60,398 nucleotides of DNA. It comes from Dehalococcoidia bacterium. GTDB taxonomy: Bacteria > Chloroflexota > Dehalococcoidia > Lucifugimonadales > UBA3495. Each line of letters begins with the position of its first letter. Positions within the stretch are counted from its first letter, which is position 1. This document shows positions 19,132 through 28,039 of this stretch, piece by piece. The stretch is taken from the NCBI GenBank assembly GCA_022823505.1, contig JAJEIA010000086.1, forward strand, positions 1 through 60,398, written 5' to 3'. The position numbers and the translations under genes are program-made. The notes below the pieces were generated by a model. That model was not told the DNA's origin and did not search any database. It saw only the letters and a list, made by a program, of their open reading frames with translations.

Positions 19132-19329
19132 TGGTTATGGGAGACCCTGACTCCATGACCGACCTCGTTGAATCGCCTCGGTAGATGGGGTGAATATCGG
19201 CAGCGGGAATTATAGTTTGGTATCCGGTGGTTTCCGCCGCGAGATGACGGAGCAGCCTGATACGAAGGTCGTGCTGTTGCCAGATAGAATGACAGTGCAC
19301 AACGCTTTCTTTGACCGGAGGTTCAGGCC

Positions 19330-19542
19330 ATGAAGGTCAAGTACTTTTCAGACACTGATACGCTATACATCGAACTCTACACCGCTGCGGTCGACGAAAC
19401 CCGCGACTTGGACGAAAACACTCTATTGGACCTGGATGACTCTGGCCGTCTGTGCGCCATCACTATCGAGCATGCCAGCGCGAGGATGGATATCCCCGCG
19501 TTTTCCTTCGAGCAGGTCCCCGCGCCTCACCGCTCCGCCTGA
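19330..19542 (+). CDS. DUF2283 domain-containing protein
   Basis: 70 aa, ATG with GGAGG upstream. MKVKYFSDTDTLYIELYTAAVDETRDLDENTLLDLDDSGRLCAITIEHASARM is a complete DUF2283 domain, a small beta-rich module of unknown function seen widely in Cyanobacteria and Chloroflexota, often near toxin-antitoxin-like loci. The last 16 bases overlap the convergent glcF gene. No partner toxin is visible. Confidence 0.88.
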   Translation: MKVKYFSDTDTLYIELYTAAVDETRDLDENTLLDLDDSGRLCAITIEHASARMDIPAFSFEQVPAPHRSA

Positions 19543-20927
19543 TATGCGGCGTCCAGTATCTCCACCACGTGCATCACGCGCGCTTCGGCCTCGGCATCCC
19601 GCAGCCCCTGCTCCAGCTGGCTGATGCATCCCGGGTTGGCGGACGCGATGACGTCCGCGCGCGTGGCCGTCGCGTTGCCGATCTTGCGCCGCTGCAGTCG
19701 CCGCGACATGTCCCGCTGTATCAGCGAGTAGAAACCCGCCGAGCCGCAACACAGCGACGATTCAGCCATCTCCACCAGCTCCAATCCCGGTATGCTCCGC
19801 AAAACCCGCCGGGGCGCCTCGGTAATTCGCTGGGCGTGCGCCAGGTGGCAGGGGTCCTGCATGGTGACACGCCAGGGCAACTCCGCGTCTGGCGGATCCA
19901 GCGGCAACGTTGCCAGGAACTCGGTGATGTCCCGCGTGTTTCCAGCAAACTCGAGTGCCGCCTCAGCGTATTCCGGATCGTCACGAAGCAGGTCCCCGTA
20001 TTCTTTCATGGACGAACCGCACCCGGCCGATGCAGTGACGACCACTTCTACGCCGGCGGCGCGGAAAGCGTCGATGTTCCTGCGAGCCATGGTCCGCCCC
20101 AACTCGAGGTCTCCAGCGTGCAGGTTCAGCGCGCCGCAGCATCCCTGGGTCGGCGGAACCGTCACTTCGCACCCGTTCCGCTGCAGCACCCGCACCGCCG
20201 CCCGCATGGCGTCGCCCTGCATCAGTGGCATGACGCAGCCGGACAGCAAGCCCACGGTCATTCGCCTTTCGCCCTGCGCCGGGAACACCGGCCCGCTGGG
20301 ACCGAAAAACTGCCTGCCCATCACCGGCATCTGCGCTTCCATCTCGGCCAGATCGCCGGGCAGCAGCCCGAGCAGCTTGGACTTGCGAACCAAGCCCTGC
20401 ACGCCGGACCGTTGGTACAACCGCATCAGGTGCCCGGCCAGGCGCAGCCGCCTGTTGTGTGGCAGCGCCGACCGCAGGAACAATCGCGACAGGCGACCCA
20501 ATTCGGGGCTTTGCAAGTCGTTATCCTGTACCTGCGCCCGGGTGTGTTCCATCAGCCGTCCGTAGGGAACTCCCGACGGGCAGACCGCCTCGCACGCCCG
20601 ACACTGGAGGCACAGCTCCCAGTGTGACACCAGCCGATCGCTGATGCCGGTGCGCCCTTCGTGCACGGCTTTCATCAACGCGATCCGTCCGCGCGGCGAC
20701 TCCGTTTCCAGGCGCGTTTCTACGTAGGTGGGGCACGCGCTGAGGCACAACCCGCAGTGAACGCACCGGTACAGGTCCTCCTCGGCCGGCGCGTCGGAGC
20801 CAACGAAACCTGGCCCATCATTCAATGAACCTTCGAAGGGCAGTCCGTACGGGAAACCATGCCCGGCGTCGATGCCCCCGCCCATGTGCTGGCCGGCGTC
20901 CGAATGCCGGTCCGGTGCGCTGACCAT
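19527..20927 (-). CDS. glcF: Glycolate oxidase iron-sulfur subunit
   Basis: 466 aa from ATG 20927, which overlaps the glcE stop as TGATG; a GTG one codon earlier is possible. Two 4Fe-4S clusters: CVHCGLCLSACPTY (~56-69) and CLQCRACEAVCPSGVPYG (~106-123). Two CCG domains follow (LLSGCVMP...GCCGALN; ACGSS-type GCGSSMKEYG; DPCHLAH; SSLCCGSAG). It passes electrons from GlcD to the quinone pool. About 60 residues longer than E. coli GlcF, mainly an N-terminal Gly/Asp-rich extension. Confidence 0.95.
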   Translation of the reverse strand: MVSAPDRHSDAGQHMGGGIDAGHGFPYGLPFEGSLNDGPGFVGSDAPAEEDLYRCVHCGLCLSACPTYVETRLETESPRGRIALMKAVHEGRTGISDRLVSHWELCLQCRACEAVCPSGVPYGRLMEHTRAQVQDNDLQSPELGRLSRLFLRSALPHNRRLRLAGHLMRLYQRSGVQGLVRKSKLLGLLPGDLAEMEAQMPVMGRQFFGPSGPVFPAQGERRMTVGLLSGCVMPLMQGDAMRAAVRVLQRNGCEVTVPPTQGCCGALNLHAGDLELGRTMARRNIDAFRAAGVEVVVTASAGCGSSMKEYGDLLRDDPEYAEAALEFAGNTRDITEFLATLPLDPPDAELPWRVTMQDPCHLAHAQRITEAPRRVLRSIPGLELVEMAESSLCCGSAGFYSLIQRDMSRRLQRRKIGNATATRADVIASANPGCISQLEQGLRDAEAEARVMHVVEILDAAYQAER

Positions 20928-22261
20928 CACAGTCCTCCCACGAAGCGGCCGGGGTTCAGGATGTTCTGGGGATCAAATTGCCGCTTCAGTCGGCGCATGA
21001 TTTCCATCCCGGACGGTTGTCTCCCCCAGACGTCGAGATGCGCCTTCACGTCGTCGGGGCACCGCTCGATGATCGCGCTTCCGCCCAGCGACTCGGCCGC
21101 GCCCTGGATGCCCCGGAGTGCGGTCGCGACGTGCATGGGGTCGGCATCTGACAGGTCATTCCACCAGAGCAGGCGGCACCCGCCGAAACCGACGTCCGCC
21201 ACCACCGACGGCGGCACACCGTTGCACCGGAGCGGATCAGAGAAGGCCAGAACTTCCCGCAGCGCTGACGGTTGGGAGTTGATTCGAACGCATACCGTCG
21301 GCGGTGAGCCTGCGTCTGCCGGCAGATCGGTGAGAGTGCGGATCAACCAGTGCGCGTCGTCACCCCTGGCAACGTTGACGGTGTTCGCGACCGGGGACCA
21401 GAGCCCAACGGTGTCATCCACCCGGCGTTTCATCGACGCTGGGCGGCCTCCGGATATCGCGATGGCCAGGACGTTCCCGCCCATCGCCGGTGCGATCTGC
21501 TTCGCCGCCCCACCAGTCAGTACATGCAATCCCAGGGGAGCGAAGTATTGGACCTGCAGGTTCTGCGCTGCGATGGCGGCGTTATCGACACTGTCGAACG
21601 CCGCCAGAATCACGGCCCAATCGGTCGGCGCTGGCGCCAGCTTGAAAGTTGCTTCGGTAATCACCGCCAGCGTGCCCAGGGATCCCGTGTAGAGGCGGTT
21701 CAGGTCGTAGCCGGTGACGTTTTTCACCACCTTGCCGCCCGCTTTGGTTTGGGTACCGTCCGGTCCCACGACGCTGACCCCGATCAGCCAATCTCTGGGC
21801 AGACCGTGCGCCGCGCGTAGCGGGCCGCTGACGCCGATGGCCAGGGTCCCGCCCACGGTCGCGCGATCGCTCAGCGGCGCCGCGATCGGCACGTGCTTGC
21901 CGTCCTGGGCCAGGGCCCGGTCCAGTTGTTCGATGGTCACGCCAGCCTCGACGCTGACGGTCAGGTCGGCGGGCTGGAAATCCACCAGCCGGTCCAGTCC
22001 GCTGAGGTCCAGCGCTATGCCGGGGCGGGTAGGCGTGTTTCCCAATTGCGTGGCGGTGCGCCCGCCGGAAGGGTATACCGCTACCCCTGTACGATGGGCC
22101 AAACCCATCACCGCCGCCACCTCATCAGCGTTGGACGGCTTTACCGCTGCCACGGGCATCAGTGGGCCGATGGCGTAGTCGCTCAGATTCGCCGCGCTAC
22201 CGACCGCATGCGGTCCCACCAGGTCCGCCAGCTGCGCGGCGATGGACGTCGCCGTCGTCAT
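20927..22261 (-). CDS. glcE: Glycolate oxidase FAD-binding subunit
   Basis: 444 aa from ATG 22261; a TTG three codons earlier is less likely. VAO-type FAD domain: VYPSGGRTATQLGN (~68-81), VSVEAGVTIEQLDRAL, ATVGGTLAIGVSGPLRAAHGLPRDWLIG (~132-160), GGKVVKNVTGYDLNRLYTGSLGTLAVITE (~174-202) and NPGRFVGGL at the end. Longer than E. coli GlcE (350 aa). Overlaps glcF and follows glcD by 45 bases. Confidence 0.95.
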   Translation of the reverse strand: MTTATSIAAQLADLVGPHAVGSAANLSDYAIGPLMPVAAVKPSNADEVAAVMGLAHRTGVAVYPSGGRTATQLGNTPTRPGIALDLSGLDRLVDFQPADLTVSVEAGVTIEQLDRALAQDGKHVPIAAPLSDRATVGGTLAIGVSGPLRAAHGLPRDWLIGVSVVGPDGTQTKAGGKVVKNVTGYDLNRLYTGSLGTLAVITEATFKLAPAPTDWAVILAAFDSVDNAAIAAQNLQVQYFAPLGLHVLTGGAAKQIAPAMGGNVLAIAISGGRPASMKRRVDDTVGLWSPVANTVNVARGDDAHWLIRTLTDLPADAGSPPTVCVRINSQPSALREVLAFSDPLRCNGVPPSVVADVGFGGCRLLWWNDLSDADPMHVATALRGIQGAAESLGGSAIIERCPDDVKAHLDVWGRQPSGMEIMRRLKRQFDPQNILNPGRFVGGL

Positions 22262-22306
22262 ATCAGGCAATCGCCGGGCCGGCGCCGGCCTTGAACCGAA
22301 CGCCGC

Positions 22307-23740
22307 TCAGGCATACATCCCGGCGGTGTGCGACGCCGGGTGCGCTGACGGACGCCAGTACCCACCGTCGGGGAATATCTTGCCGGGATTGAGCCGGTTT
22401 TCCGGAGCGAAGGCTTCCCGGACCCGCTGCATAGCTTCCATGTCGGCGTTCGAGTACACCAGCGGCATGAATTCCTTCTTTTCCAGGCCGATACCGTGCT
22501 CCCCGCTCAGCGTCCCGCCCAGCAGCGCGCATTCTTCCATCAACTCAGCCGCCGCCGCCATCGCGCTTTCCATAACGCCGGGCTCGCGCGCGTCGAACAA
22601 CATGCAGGGGTGCAGGTTCCCGTCGCCGGCATGGAACACGTTGGCGATGGTAATGCCGTAGCGCTCGCTGACCTCGCTGACCTTGCGCAGCATCTGGGTG
22701 AGGCGTGTCCGAGGCACCACGCCGTCAACCAGGTAATAGTTCGGCGCGATGGTCCCGAAAGCGCCGAACGCCGTCTTACGGCCAACCCAGAGCCGTTCGC
22801 GCTCGGCGTCGTCCTCGGCGACCCGCACGTCGGCGGCACCCGTGTCCCATAGGGCGGCTTCGACCTCGCCGCTCACCTCGTCGACCTCTTCGTTCAGGCC
22901 TTCCAGTTCGATCAGCAGTACCGCCCCGGCATCGTTCGGGTATCCCGCGTCGGTCACGTTCTGCACGGCTTTGATGCTGAGCGCGTCGATCATCTCCAGT
23001 GCCGCCGGCACGATGCCGTGGCCGATCACTGCCGACACCGCCGTGCACGCCGAGTCGATGTCCGGGAAGATGCCCAGGAAGGTCCGCACCGTTTCCGGCA
23101 GCGGCAACAGCCTGACCAGTATCTTGGTCGCGATACCGAACGTTCCCTCGGACCCCACGAACGCGCCCCGCAGGTCGTATCCGGTGGCCTCCCGAGCCAT
23201 GCTCCCCAGGTGCACCACCTCGCCGTCTTCCAGCACGACCTCCATTCCGATGACGTGGTTGGTGGTCGCGCCGTACGCCAAACAGTGCGGGCCGCCCGCG
23301 TTCTCGGCGATGTTCCCGCCCAGGCTGCACGCCCGCTGGCTGGACGGATCCGGGGCATACCGCATCCCGAACTGCCGCACGTGATTGTCCAGATCCAGGT
23401 TGATCACTCCCGGCTCCACCAGCGCCGTGCGATTCACGGTGTCCACATCCAGGATGCCGTTCATGCGGGGAAACGCGATCTGCAAGCCCTCCGGGGGCGT
23501 GATCGCCCCACCGCTCAGACCGGTGCCGCTACCCCGTCCCACCACGGTCACGCCGGCCTGGTAAGCCAGCGCCATCACCCTGCTCACCTCGGCGGTGTCG
23601 GCCGGCAATACGACCGCTCGAGGCATCGAGCGGTCGACCGAGCCGTCGTATTCGTAGACCAACAGGTCTTCGCGGTGATCGATCACATAATCGTCACCAA
23701 CGACGGCACGGATGCTTGCAAGAAGGTCGTTGCCGGTCAA
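22307..23740 (-). CDS. glcD: Glycolate oxidase catalytic subunit
   Basis: 477 aa with a TTG start (23740), supported by a GGAAGGA site ~11 bases upstream and by there being no suitable ATG. FAD-binding type 4 domain (VVGRGSGTGLSGGA ~66-79, PGVINLDLD, CSLGGNIAENAGGPHCLAYGATTNHVIG ~137-164, GSEGTFGI) and FAD-oxidase C domain with FHAGDGNLHPC (~364-374) and LSGEHGIGLEKKEF (~414-427). Oxidises glycolate or D-lactate. Seven bases after the NHL gene, so likely part of the same transcript. Confidence 0.96.
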   Translation of the reverse strand: MTGNDLLASIRAVVGDDYVIDHREDLLVYEYDGSVDRSMPRAVVLPADTAEVSRVMALAYQAGVTVVGRGSGTGLSGGAITPPEGLQIAFPRMNGILDVDTVNRTALVEPGVINLDLDNHVRQFGMRYAPDPSSQRACSLGGNIAENAGGPHCLAYGATTNHVIGMEVVLEDGEVVHLGSMAREATGYDLRGAFVGSEGTFGIATKILVRLLPLPETVRTFLGIFPDIDSACTAVSAVIGHGIVPAALEMIDALSIKAVQNVTDAGYPNDAGAVLLIELEGLNEEVDEVSGEVEAALWDTGAADVRVAEDDAERERLWVGRKTAFGAFGTIAPNYYLVDGVVPRTRLTQMLRKVSEVSERYGITIANVFHAGDGNLHPCMLFDAREPGVMESAMAAAAELMEECALLGGTLSGEHGIGLEKKEFMPLVYSNADMEAMQRVREAFAPENRLNPGKIFPDGGYWRPSAHPASHTAGMYA

Positions 23741-23747
23741 CGTCCGG

Positions 23748-24782
23748 TCAGTCCTTCCGTCGCTGGTATATCTGGATCCGGTGCCGGTTTGCCTCTACGA
23801 CAAACAGCCTTTCCTCCGGGTCCAACCGAAGGGACACCGGCCCCCAGAAGTACGGTTCCGTTTGCGCCGAGATCAGGTAGGGCGTGTCCAGGTGGTCGGG
23901 CAGATCCGGCACCAGGTTCGCGATCTGCCGCGTGTTGTACTCGTCGGGGTTCACCGACATGAAGTCCTGCGCCCACTTGGACAGCGTGGCCTGGCCCCGC
24001 AACGACTGGATGAAGTTTCCGTTGGAATCCAGCAACTGGATTCGCTCGTTGCCCCAGTCCGCCACGTAGATGTAACCTTCGGAGTCCACGGCGACCGCCG
24101 AGGGCCGGCTGAACTCTCCGTCGCCAGCGCCGGACGTGCCGTAGGTGGTCAGGTGCTGCCCGTCTGCGGTGAACTTCTGGACCCGGTCGTTGCGCCAGTC
24201 TGCAACGTAAACGTTGCCATCTCCGTCCAGGGTCAAACCCCAGGGCATGTTGAACTGGCCGGCGCCGTCTCCGTATTCACCCCAGGTAGTTACGGGGTCT
24301 CCTTCCGCGGTGAACACCTGCACGCGGTGGTTGTACTGCTCAGCCACGTACACCCTGCCGTCCGCAGCCACGGCGATGCCCGCCGGGCCGTTCAACTGCC
24401 CGGCACCGTCGCCTTTTTCTCCCCACATCCTTACGAATTCGCCGTCGGTGTCGAACACGGTGACGCGGTGCAGGTGCTCGTCCGTTACATGGATGCGCTG
24501 GTCGGCGCTGATCGTCATGCCAATGGGAAGGGTCCACTGCCCTTCTCCGCGCCCGGTACCCTTGCTGAACTCACCCAGGTAGTCCTCATCCCAGTTGAGG
24601 ACGCCGATGCGGATCAACGCCTGTCGGGCCGCGTCGGCGTGGTTGAGCACCAGGATGCGTCCGTCGTTGGTGAAGGCGCAGTCGTACGGGTTGATAAACC
24701 CTCGACCGCTCTGATTGGTCGTGACGCCGATGGTTTTGATGTATTCCACCGGGCCCGCGCTGACGGCAGTCGCGGTAGTCAT
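23748..24782 (-). CDS. NHL repeat (six-bladed beta-propeller) protein
   Basis: 344 aa, ATG. At least five NHL-like blades: repeated GxxxxPxGIAV...DGxVYVAEQYNHRVQVFTAEG units at ~84-115, 130-163, 177-210, 224-257 and ~300-335. No signal peptide or lipobox, so cytoplasmic or exported by another route. NHL propellers are binding platforms or hydrolase-like enzymes. Its stop is 7 bases from the glcD start, so it is translated in the glycolate-oxidase operon; a direct role with GlcDEF is an inference. Confidence 0.9.
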   Translation of the reverse strand: MTTATAVSAGPVEYIKTIGVTTNQSGRGFINPYDCAFTNDGRILVLNHADAARQALIRIGVLNWDEDYLGEFSKGTGRGEGQWTLPIGMTISADQRIHVTDEHLHRVTVFDTDGEFVRMWGEKGDGAGQLNGPAGIAVAADGRVYVAEQYNHRVQVFTAEGDPVTTWGEYGDGAGQFNMPWGLTLDGDGNVYVADWRNDRVQKFTADGQHLTTYGTSGAGDGEFSRPSAVAVDSEGYIYVADWGNERIQLLDSNGNFIQSLRGQATLSKWAQDFMSVNPDEYNTRQIANLVPDLPDHLDTPYLISAQTEPYFWGPVSLRLDPEERLFVVEANRHRIQIYQRRKD

Positions 24783-24804
24783 TGCAGCCTCTCCTGTTTT
24801 GCAT

Positions 24805-24828
24805 AGGGGCGAATGATCATTCGCCCCT
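24805..24828. repeat. Palindromic intergenic repeat, family copy 1
   Basis: A 24-base perfect palindrome centred on TGATCA: each half reads AGGGGCGAATGA on its own strand. It lies between the NHL gene and DUF1800 on the minus strand and may act as terminator or mRNA-end stabiliser. A second copy with one changed base is at 50960-50981. Confidence 0.85.
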
Positions 24829-24858
24829 GCAATCGTCCGCTATGCGCTGTTTTAGGCG

Positions 24859-26274
24859 CTAGGCGAGCTGATATTCCCGCGTGGCCGTCAGCAGCCGCAG
24901 CAGGTTCGCAATGCGCTGTTCGTCGGCCTCGGTGCGGGTGCCTTCCCGAAGGTCGGCGGGACCCTGCTCGTTGGCGAATTCCCGAATCGACGTTGCGGTC
25001 GCTTCCGAGAGTTCCAGCGGGCCGATCAGGTCCGCGCACGCGGCGACCTGTTCCTCGGGCGATAGCACGCCCTGGCCCTGGCGGGCCATGCGGTCAATGA
25101 TCGCCTTGACGCCCGGGTTGCCCGGGTCGCCCAGCTCCCTACCCACGAAGTTTACCCGTTCCACCAGCGCGCCGCTGTCGATCCACTCGGCGCCCTCGTG
25201 CCAGCCCTCCACGCTGGGCGGCTGGAAGATGCCCTGGCCCATGTACATGGTCTGGCGAGCCAACTGGTCGGCGCCGAAGGTGGGTTCCTGGTAGGTGCCG
25301 GCCATGCGGACCGCGCCCACCACCAGTTCCACCGGGCCCTTGACCCGGGCGAACCTGGCGTCCTCCGACTTGAAGTAGTCGGAGTTGAACATCGTCCGCA
25401 TTATGGAGCGGATTTCGTACTCCGAGTCGAAGTAGGTGGCCATCATGTCGTTGATGACCGCTTCCCCGGCTTCGTCCACCTCATCCGCGGCGAAGAACTG
25501 GAACAGGCGGGTGCAGATGAACCGCGCCGTGGCTTCCTGCTGCACGATGATTTCGACGATGTCCTCGCCGTTGAAGTTGCCGGTGTGGCCCAGGAAGGTC
25601 TTCTCGCCGTCGTCGTGGTCGTAGTCGCGGTAGTTGAAGTGCCAGTTGATGCGGCTGTACGGCCAGATGGAGTCGCGGCTGGCCCGCGTGGACATGTACT
25701 CGGCGTTGCCCAGCGTCCAGCCCGTGAAAGCCCGGGCGCACTCCTTGATATCGTCCTCGGTGTAGTTGCCCACACCCATGGAGAAGAGTTCCAGCAGCTC
25801 CCGCCCGTAGTTCTCGTTGATGTTGTCCTTGTGGTTGTCGTGGTTGTCCAGCCAGATGATCATGGCCGGGTCCTTGGACAGTTCCACCAGCATCGTCTTG
25901 TAGGAACCCAGGGAGTGGCGGCGGAAGGTATTGATCTGGTTGACCAGGGCGCTGGCCTGGTTCAGCTTGGAGTAGCCGGTGGCGAACAGACCGTGCCAGA
26001 ACAGGGCCAACTTCTCTTCCAGCTGGTTCCGCGTCGTGACCATCCGGTACATCCAGTATGCGCCGGCGCTGTTCAGCTCCCGCATCTCGGCCATTTCCGA
26101 GTGGTACCGTCGGATCACGTCGTCGGGCATCACACCGGGGTCGCCGGGATTTATGAGGCTTTCAACCACGTTTTCGTAACCCTGCTCGACCAGCTGCTCC
26201 AGCTCATCGCGGGTTGCCCCGAAGCCGGCCCGACGCATCAGGTGAGCCATCAGGGCAATGTCGGCATTGCTCAT
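24859..26274 (-). CDS. DUF1800 domain-containing protein
   Basis: 471 aa from ATG 26274 (MSNADIALMAHLMRRAGFGAT). The open frame continues ~150 codons upstream but there it is only the shadow of the DUF1501 gene. DUF1800 hallmarks: LMRRAGFGATRDEL, LALFWHGLFATGYSK, NINENYGRELLELFSMGVGNYTEDDIKECARAFTGWT (~148-184), FCTRLFQFF-type ICTRLFQFFAAD and QPPSVEGW. Pairs with DUF1501 genes across many phyla; function unsettled. No N-terminal signal peptide, unlike many members. Confidence 0.93.
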   Translation of the reverse strand: MSNADIALMAHLMRRAGFGATRDELEQLVEQGYENVVESLINPGDPGVMPDDVIRRYHSEMAEMRELNSAGAYWMYRMVTTRNQLEEKLALFWHGLFATGYSKLNQASALVNQINTFRRHSLGSYKTMLVELSKDPAMIIWLDNHDNHKDNINENYGRELLELFSMGVGNYTEDDIKECARAFTGWTLGNAEYMSTRASRDSIWPYSRINWHFNYRDYDHDDGEKTFLGHTGNFNGEDIVEIIVQQEATARFICTRLFQFFAADEVDEAGEAVINDMMATYFDSEYEIRSIMRTMFNSDYFKSEDARFARVKGPVELVVGAVRMAGTYQEPTFGADQLARQTMYMGQGIFQPPSVEGWHEGAEWIDSGALVERVNFVGRELGDPGNPGVKAIIDRMARQGQGVLSPEEQVAACADLIGPLELSEATATSIREFANEQGPADLREGTRTEADEQRIANLLRLLTATREYQLA

Positions 26275-26323
26275 AATTGCCTCCGCAAGTTCTCTGTCAA
26301 ATGATGGGGGATGGCCGGCCGGG

Positions 26324-27454
26324 TTACCTGCCGATGAAGTCCCACTGCTCGAACTGGCCATTGACGATGTTGACGGGGTCCAGACCCAGCCACTTGTCGG
26401 CAATGGTCGAGTAGGTCGAGCGGAAGTCGTTATTCCAGTGCAGGTCGCCGTCCAGGTGGTCGCGCTCGGCCAGGGACGGATACTGCCCGTAGAAGCCGCC
26501 GTTGACCTGGTTGCCGATGATGAAGGCGGTGCCGCCGGAACCGTGGTCGGTGCCGGTGCCGTTGTCGCGGATGCGGCGTCCGAACTCGGTCCAAACCAGC
26601 ACGATGGCGTCGTCGCCGCGGCCGTGCTCGTCCAGGTCGGCCAGGAAGTCGCTGATGGCGCCGGAAACCTGGGTCCACAGTCCGCCGTGGACCTTGACCT
26701 CGTCGCCGTGGGTGTCAAAGCTGCCGTGCTGGGTGTAGTAAATGCGGGTGCCCAGATCGGCGGTCATCACCTGTGCCACGTTCTTGAGGGACTGGGCGAT
26801 GGGGTTGTCCGCATACTCCACCGAGGAGGAGTACTGCTCGGGAGCGGTGCGCAGGATGTCCGCGCCCTTCAGCGCGTCCCGTCCGGTCTGCCCCAGGTAG
26901 TCCATCACGGCGTCCTGAATCGTCCCGCCGTACATCTTGCCGAAGGCGTCCAGGCACAGGCCGCGGATGCGCTCTTCTTCCACGTCGGGGAACAGCCCGT
27001 AGGTCTCCAGGTTGCCCACGGAGGCGACGGGAACGCCGGAGGCGCCCATGGAACGGGGAAGGCCGCGGCCGAAGTTCACACCGGTAATCACGTTCTGTCC
27101 GGAGGGGTCCAAGTCGCGGATGACGCGGCCCAGCCAGCCTTCGGTGGCGATCTTTTCCGGCTCGCAGGTGTGCCAGATGTCCATGCTGCGGAAGTGGGAA
27201 CGGGTCGGGTTGGGGTATCCGATGCCGTTGACGATGGCAACCTTGCCCTCGTCCCACAGTGCCTTGATGGGGGCCATGTTGGGATTGAGGCCAAGCTGCT
27301 CGTTCAGTGGTATCACCTGGTCGGTCGGGATACCTACGTTGGGCCGGAAATCGTAATAATGCCCGTCAGCGTAGGGAATTACCGTGTTCAGAGGGTCGTT
27401 GGCGCCGGTCAACTGGACTACAACCAGAGACCGGTCATTGTTGGTGGTGGTCAT
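26324..27454 (-). CDS. DUF1501 domain-containing protein
   Basis: 376 aa, ATG. Alkaline-phosphatase/sulfatase-like superfamily: RSLVVVQLTGANDPLNTVIPY (~8-28), YPNPTRSHFRSMDIWHT (~80-96), HGSFDTHGDE (~242-251, metal-binding-like), VWTEFGRRIRDNGTGTDHGSGG (~286-307) and GLDP near the C-terminus. Most members begin with a twin-arginine signal; this one starts straight at the core beta strand. First gene of the minus-strand block leading to glcF, 49 bases before DUF1800. Confidence 0.93.
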   Translation of the reverse strand: MTTTNNDRSLVVVQLTGANDPLNTVIPYADGHYYDFRPNVGIPTDQVIPLNEQLGLNPNMAPIKALWDEGKVAIVNGIGYPNPTRSHFRSMDIWHTCEPEKIATEGWLGRVIRDLDPSGQNVITGVNFGRGLPRSMGASGVPVASVGNLETYGLFPDVEEERIRGLCLDAFGKMYGGTIQDAVMDYLGQTGRDALKGADILRTAPEQYSSSVEYADNPIAQSLKNVAQVMTADLGTRIYYTQHGSFDTHGDEVKVHGGLWTQVSGAISDFLADLDEHGRGDDAIVLVWTEFGRRIRDNGTGTDHGSGGTAFIIGNQVNGGFYGQYPSLAERDHLDGDLHWNNDFRSTYSTIADKWLGLDPVNIVNGQFEQWDFIGR

Positions 27455-27815
27455 CGCGGGTGGGCCTCCTTATTCAGGCGCAACGCAAAGCGCCAGCGCA
27501 GGTTTGGCTGATGTTGGCAGTTTAAAGTGTGCACCCCGGCGTGTCAACGCGAAACCCGCCGGTGCAGCGCACAAATAGCACTCAGTAAACCCGATAAACC
27601 ACGTTTGGTAATGGCCCTGGCCGCTGCATGTTGCACGCGAGCCGGAAAACGCCGCTCGTGCCCGCGACGACGCCCATTGATGCCAGGGCAATCGCGTCTT
27701 CAATGGGTCGGATACTCGCGCCTGGGTTGTCTACCGGACAGTGATAATGCGCAGACCTCGTCGCGCCGGAAGTTCCGGCAACCCACCCGTTGCTCAAAAA
27801 TTCCCGGATCGTAAT

Positions 27816-27852
27816 ATCCTGTACATCCCGTTCATTCTGTGCATCCCGGTAA
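27816..27852. repeat. Degenerate ~11-base tandem repeat (CATCC units)
   Basis: Units ATCCTGTAC, ATCCCGTTC, ATTCTGTGC and ATCCCGGTA follow each other with near-regular ~9-base spacing. Imperfect tandem arrays of this ATCCTGT type occur in intergenic DNA of many bacteria. Only four units here; role unknown. Confidence 0.6.
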
Positions 27853-27936
27853 AATTCGCCCTTCGCGGTTGCCGGTTTCAACCTCGGCGCCAACGATGTC
27901 TAAGACGGTATTGCCCTGCCTTTGATGCCTTGCCGT

Positions 27937-27965
27937 TTGATAGCCCTTACGCCATAGGCTATACT
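27937..27965 (+). promoter_or_regulatory. Sigma70-type promoter for leuB
   Basis: TTGATA (27937-27942), 17-base spacer, TATACT (27960-27965). Both hexamers match consensus at five of six positions. Leader to the leuB start is ~67 nt. Confidence 0.75.
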
Positions 27966-28039
27966 ACCCGCCGCCCCGCATCTGGCCGGACTGAAAGCCG
28001 GCAAGCGGGGACGTTCTACCAATCGGAGCCGTTGGCAAA

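Larger units (their letters stand above)
27455..28039. other. Intergenic region (585 bases) between DUF1501 and leuB
   Basis: No convincing gene. A 103-codon minus-strand frame (27582-27893) has no family resemblance and overlaps repeat-like sequence, so I do not call it. The region contains the short-period repeat at 27816-27852 and the leuB promoter at 27937-27965. The remainder could hold the DUF1501 promoter, but I see no clear boxes. Confidence 0.6.

Noticed and set aside
26275-26718. N-terminal extension of the DUF1800 frame
   Set aside because: Antiparallel-free but out of frame with DUF1501, Arg/Ser/Thr-rich, no DUF1800 similarity.
27582-27893. 103-codon minus-strand frame in the DUF1501-leuB gap
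   Set aside because: No family resemblance, runs through the CATCC repeat, no Shine-Dalgarno.
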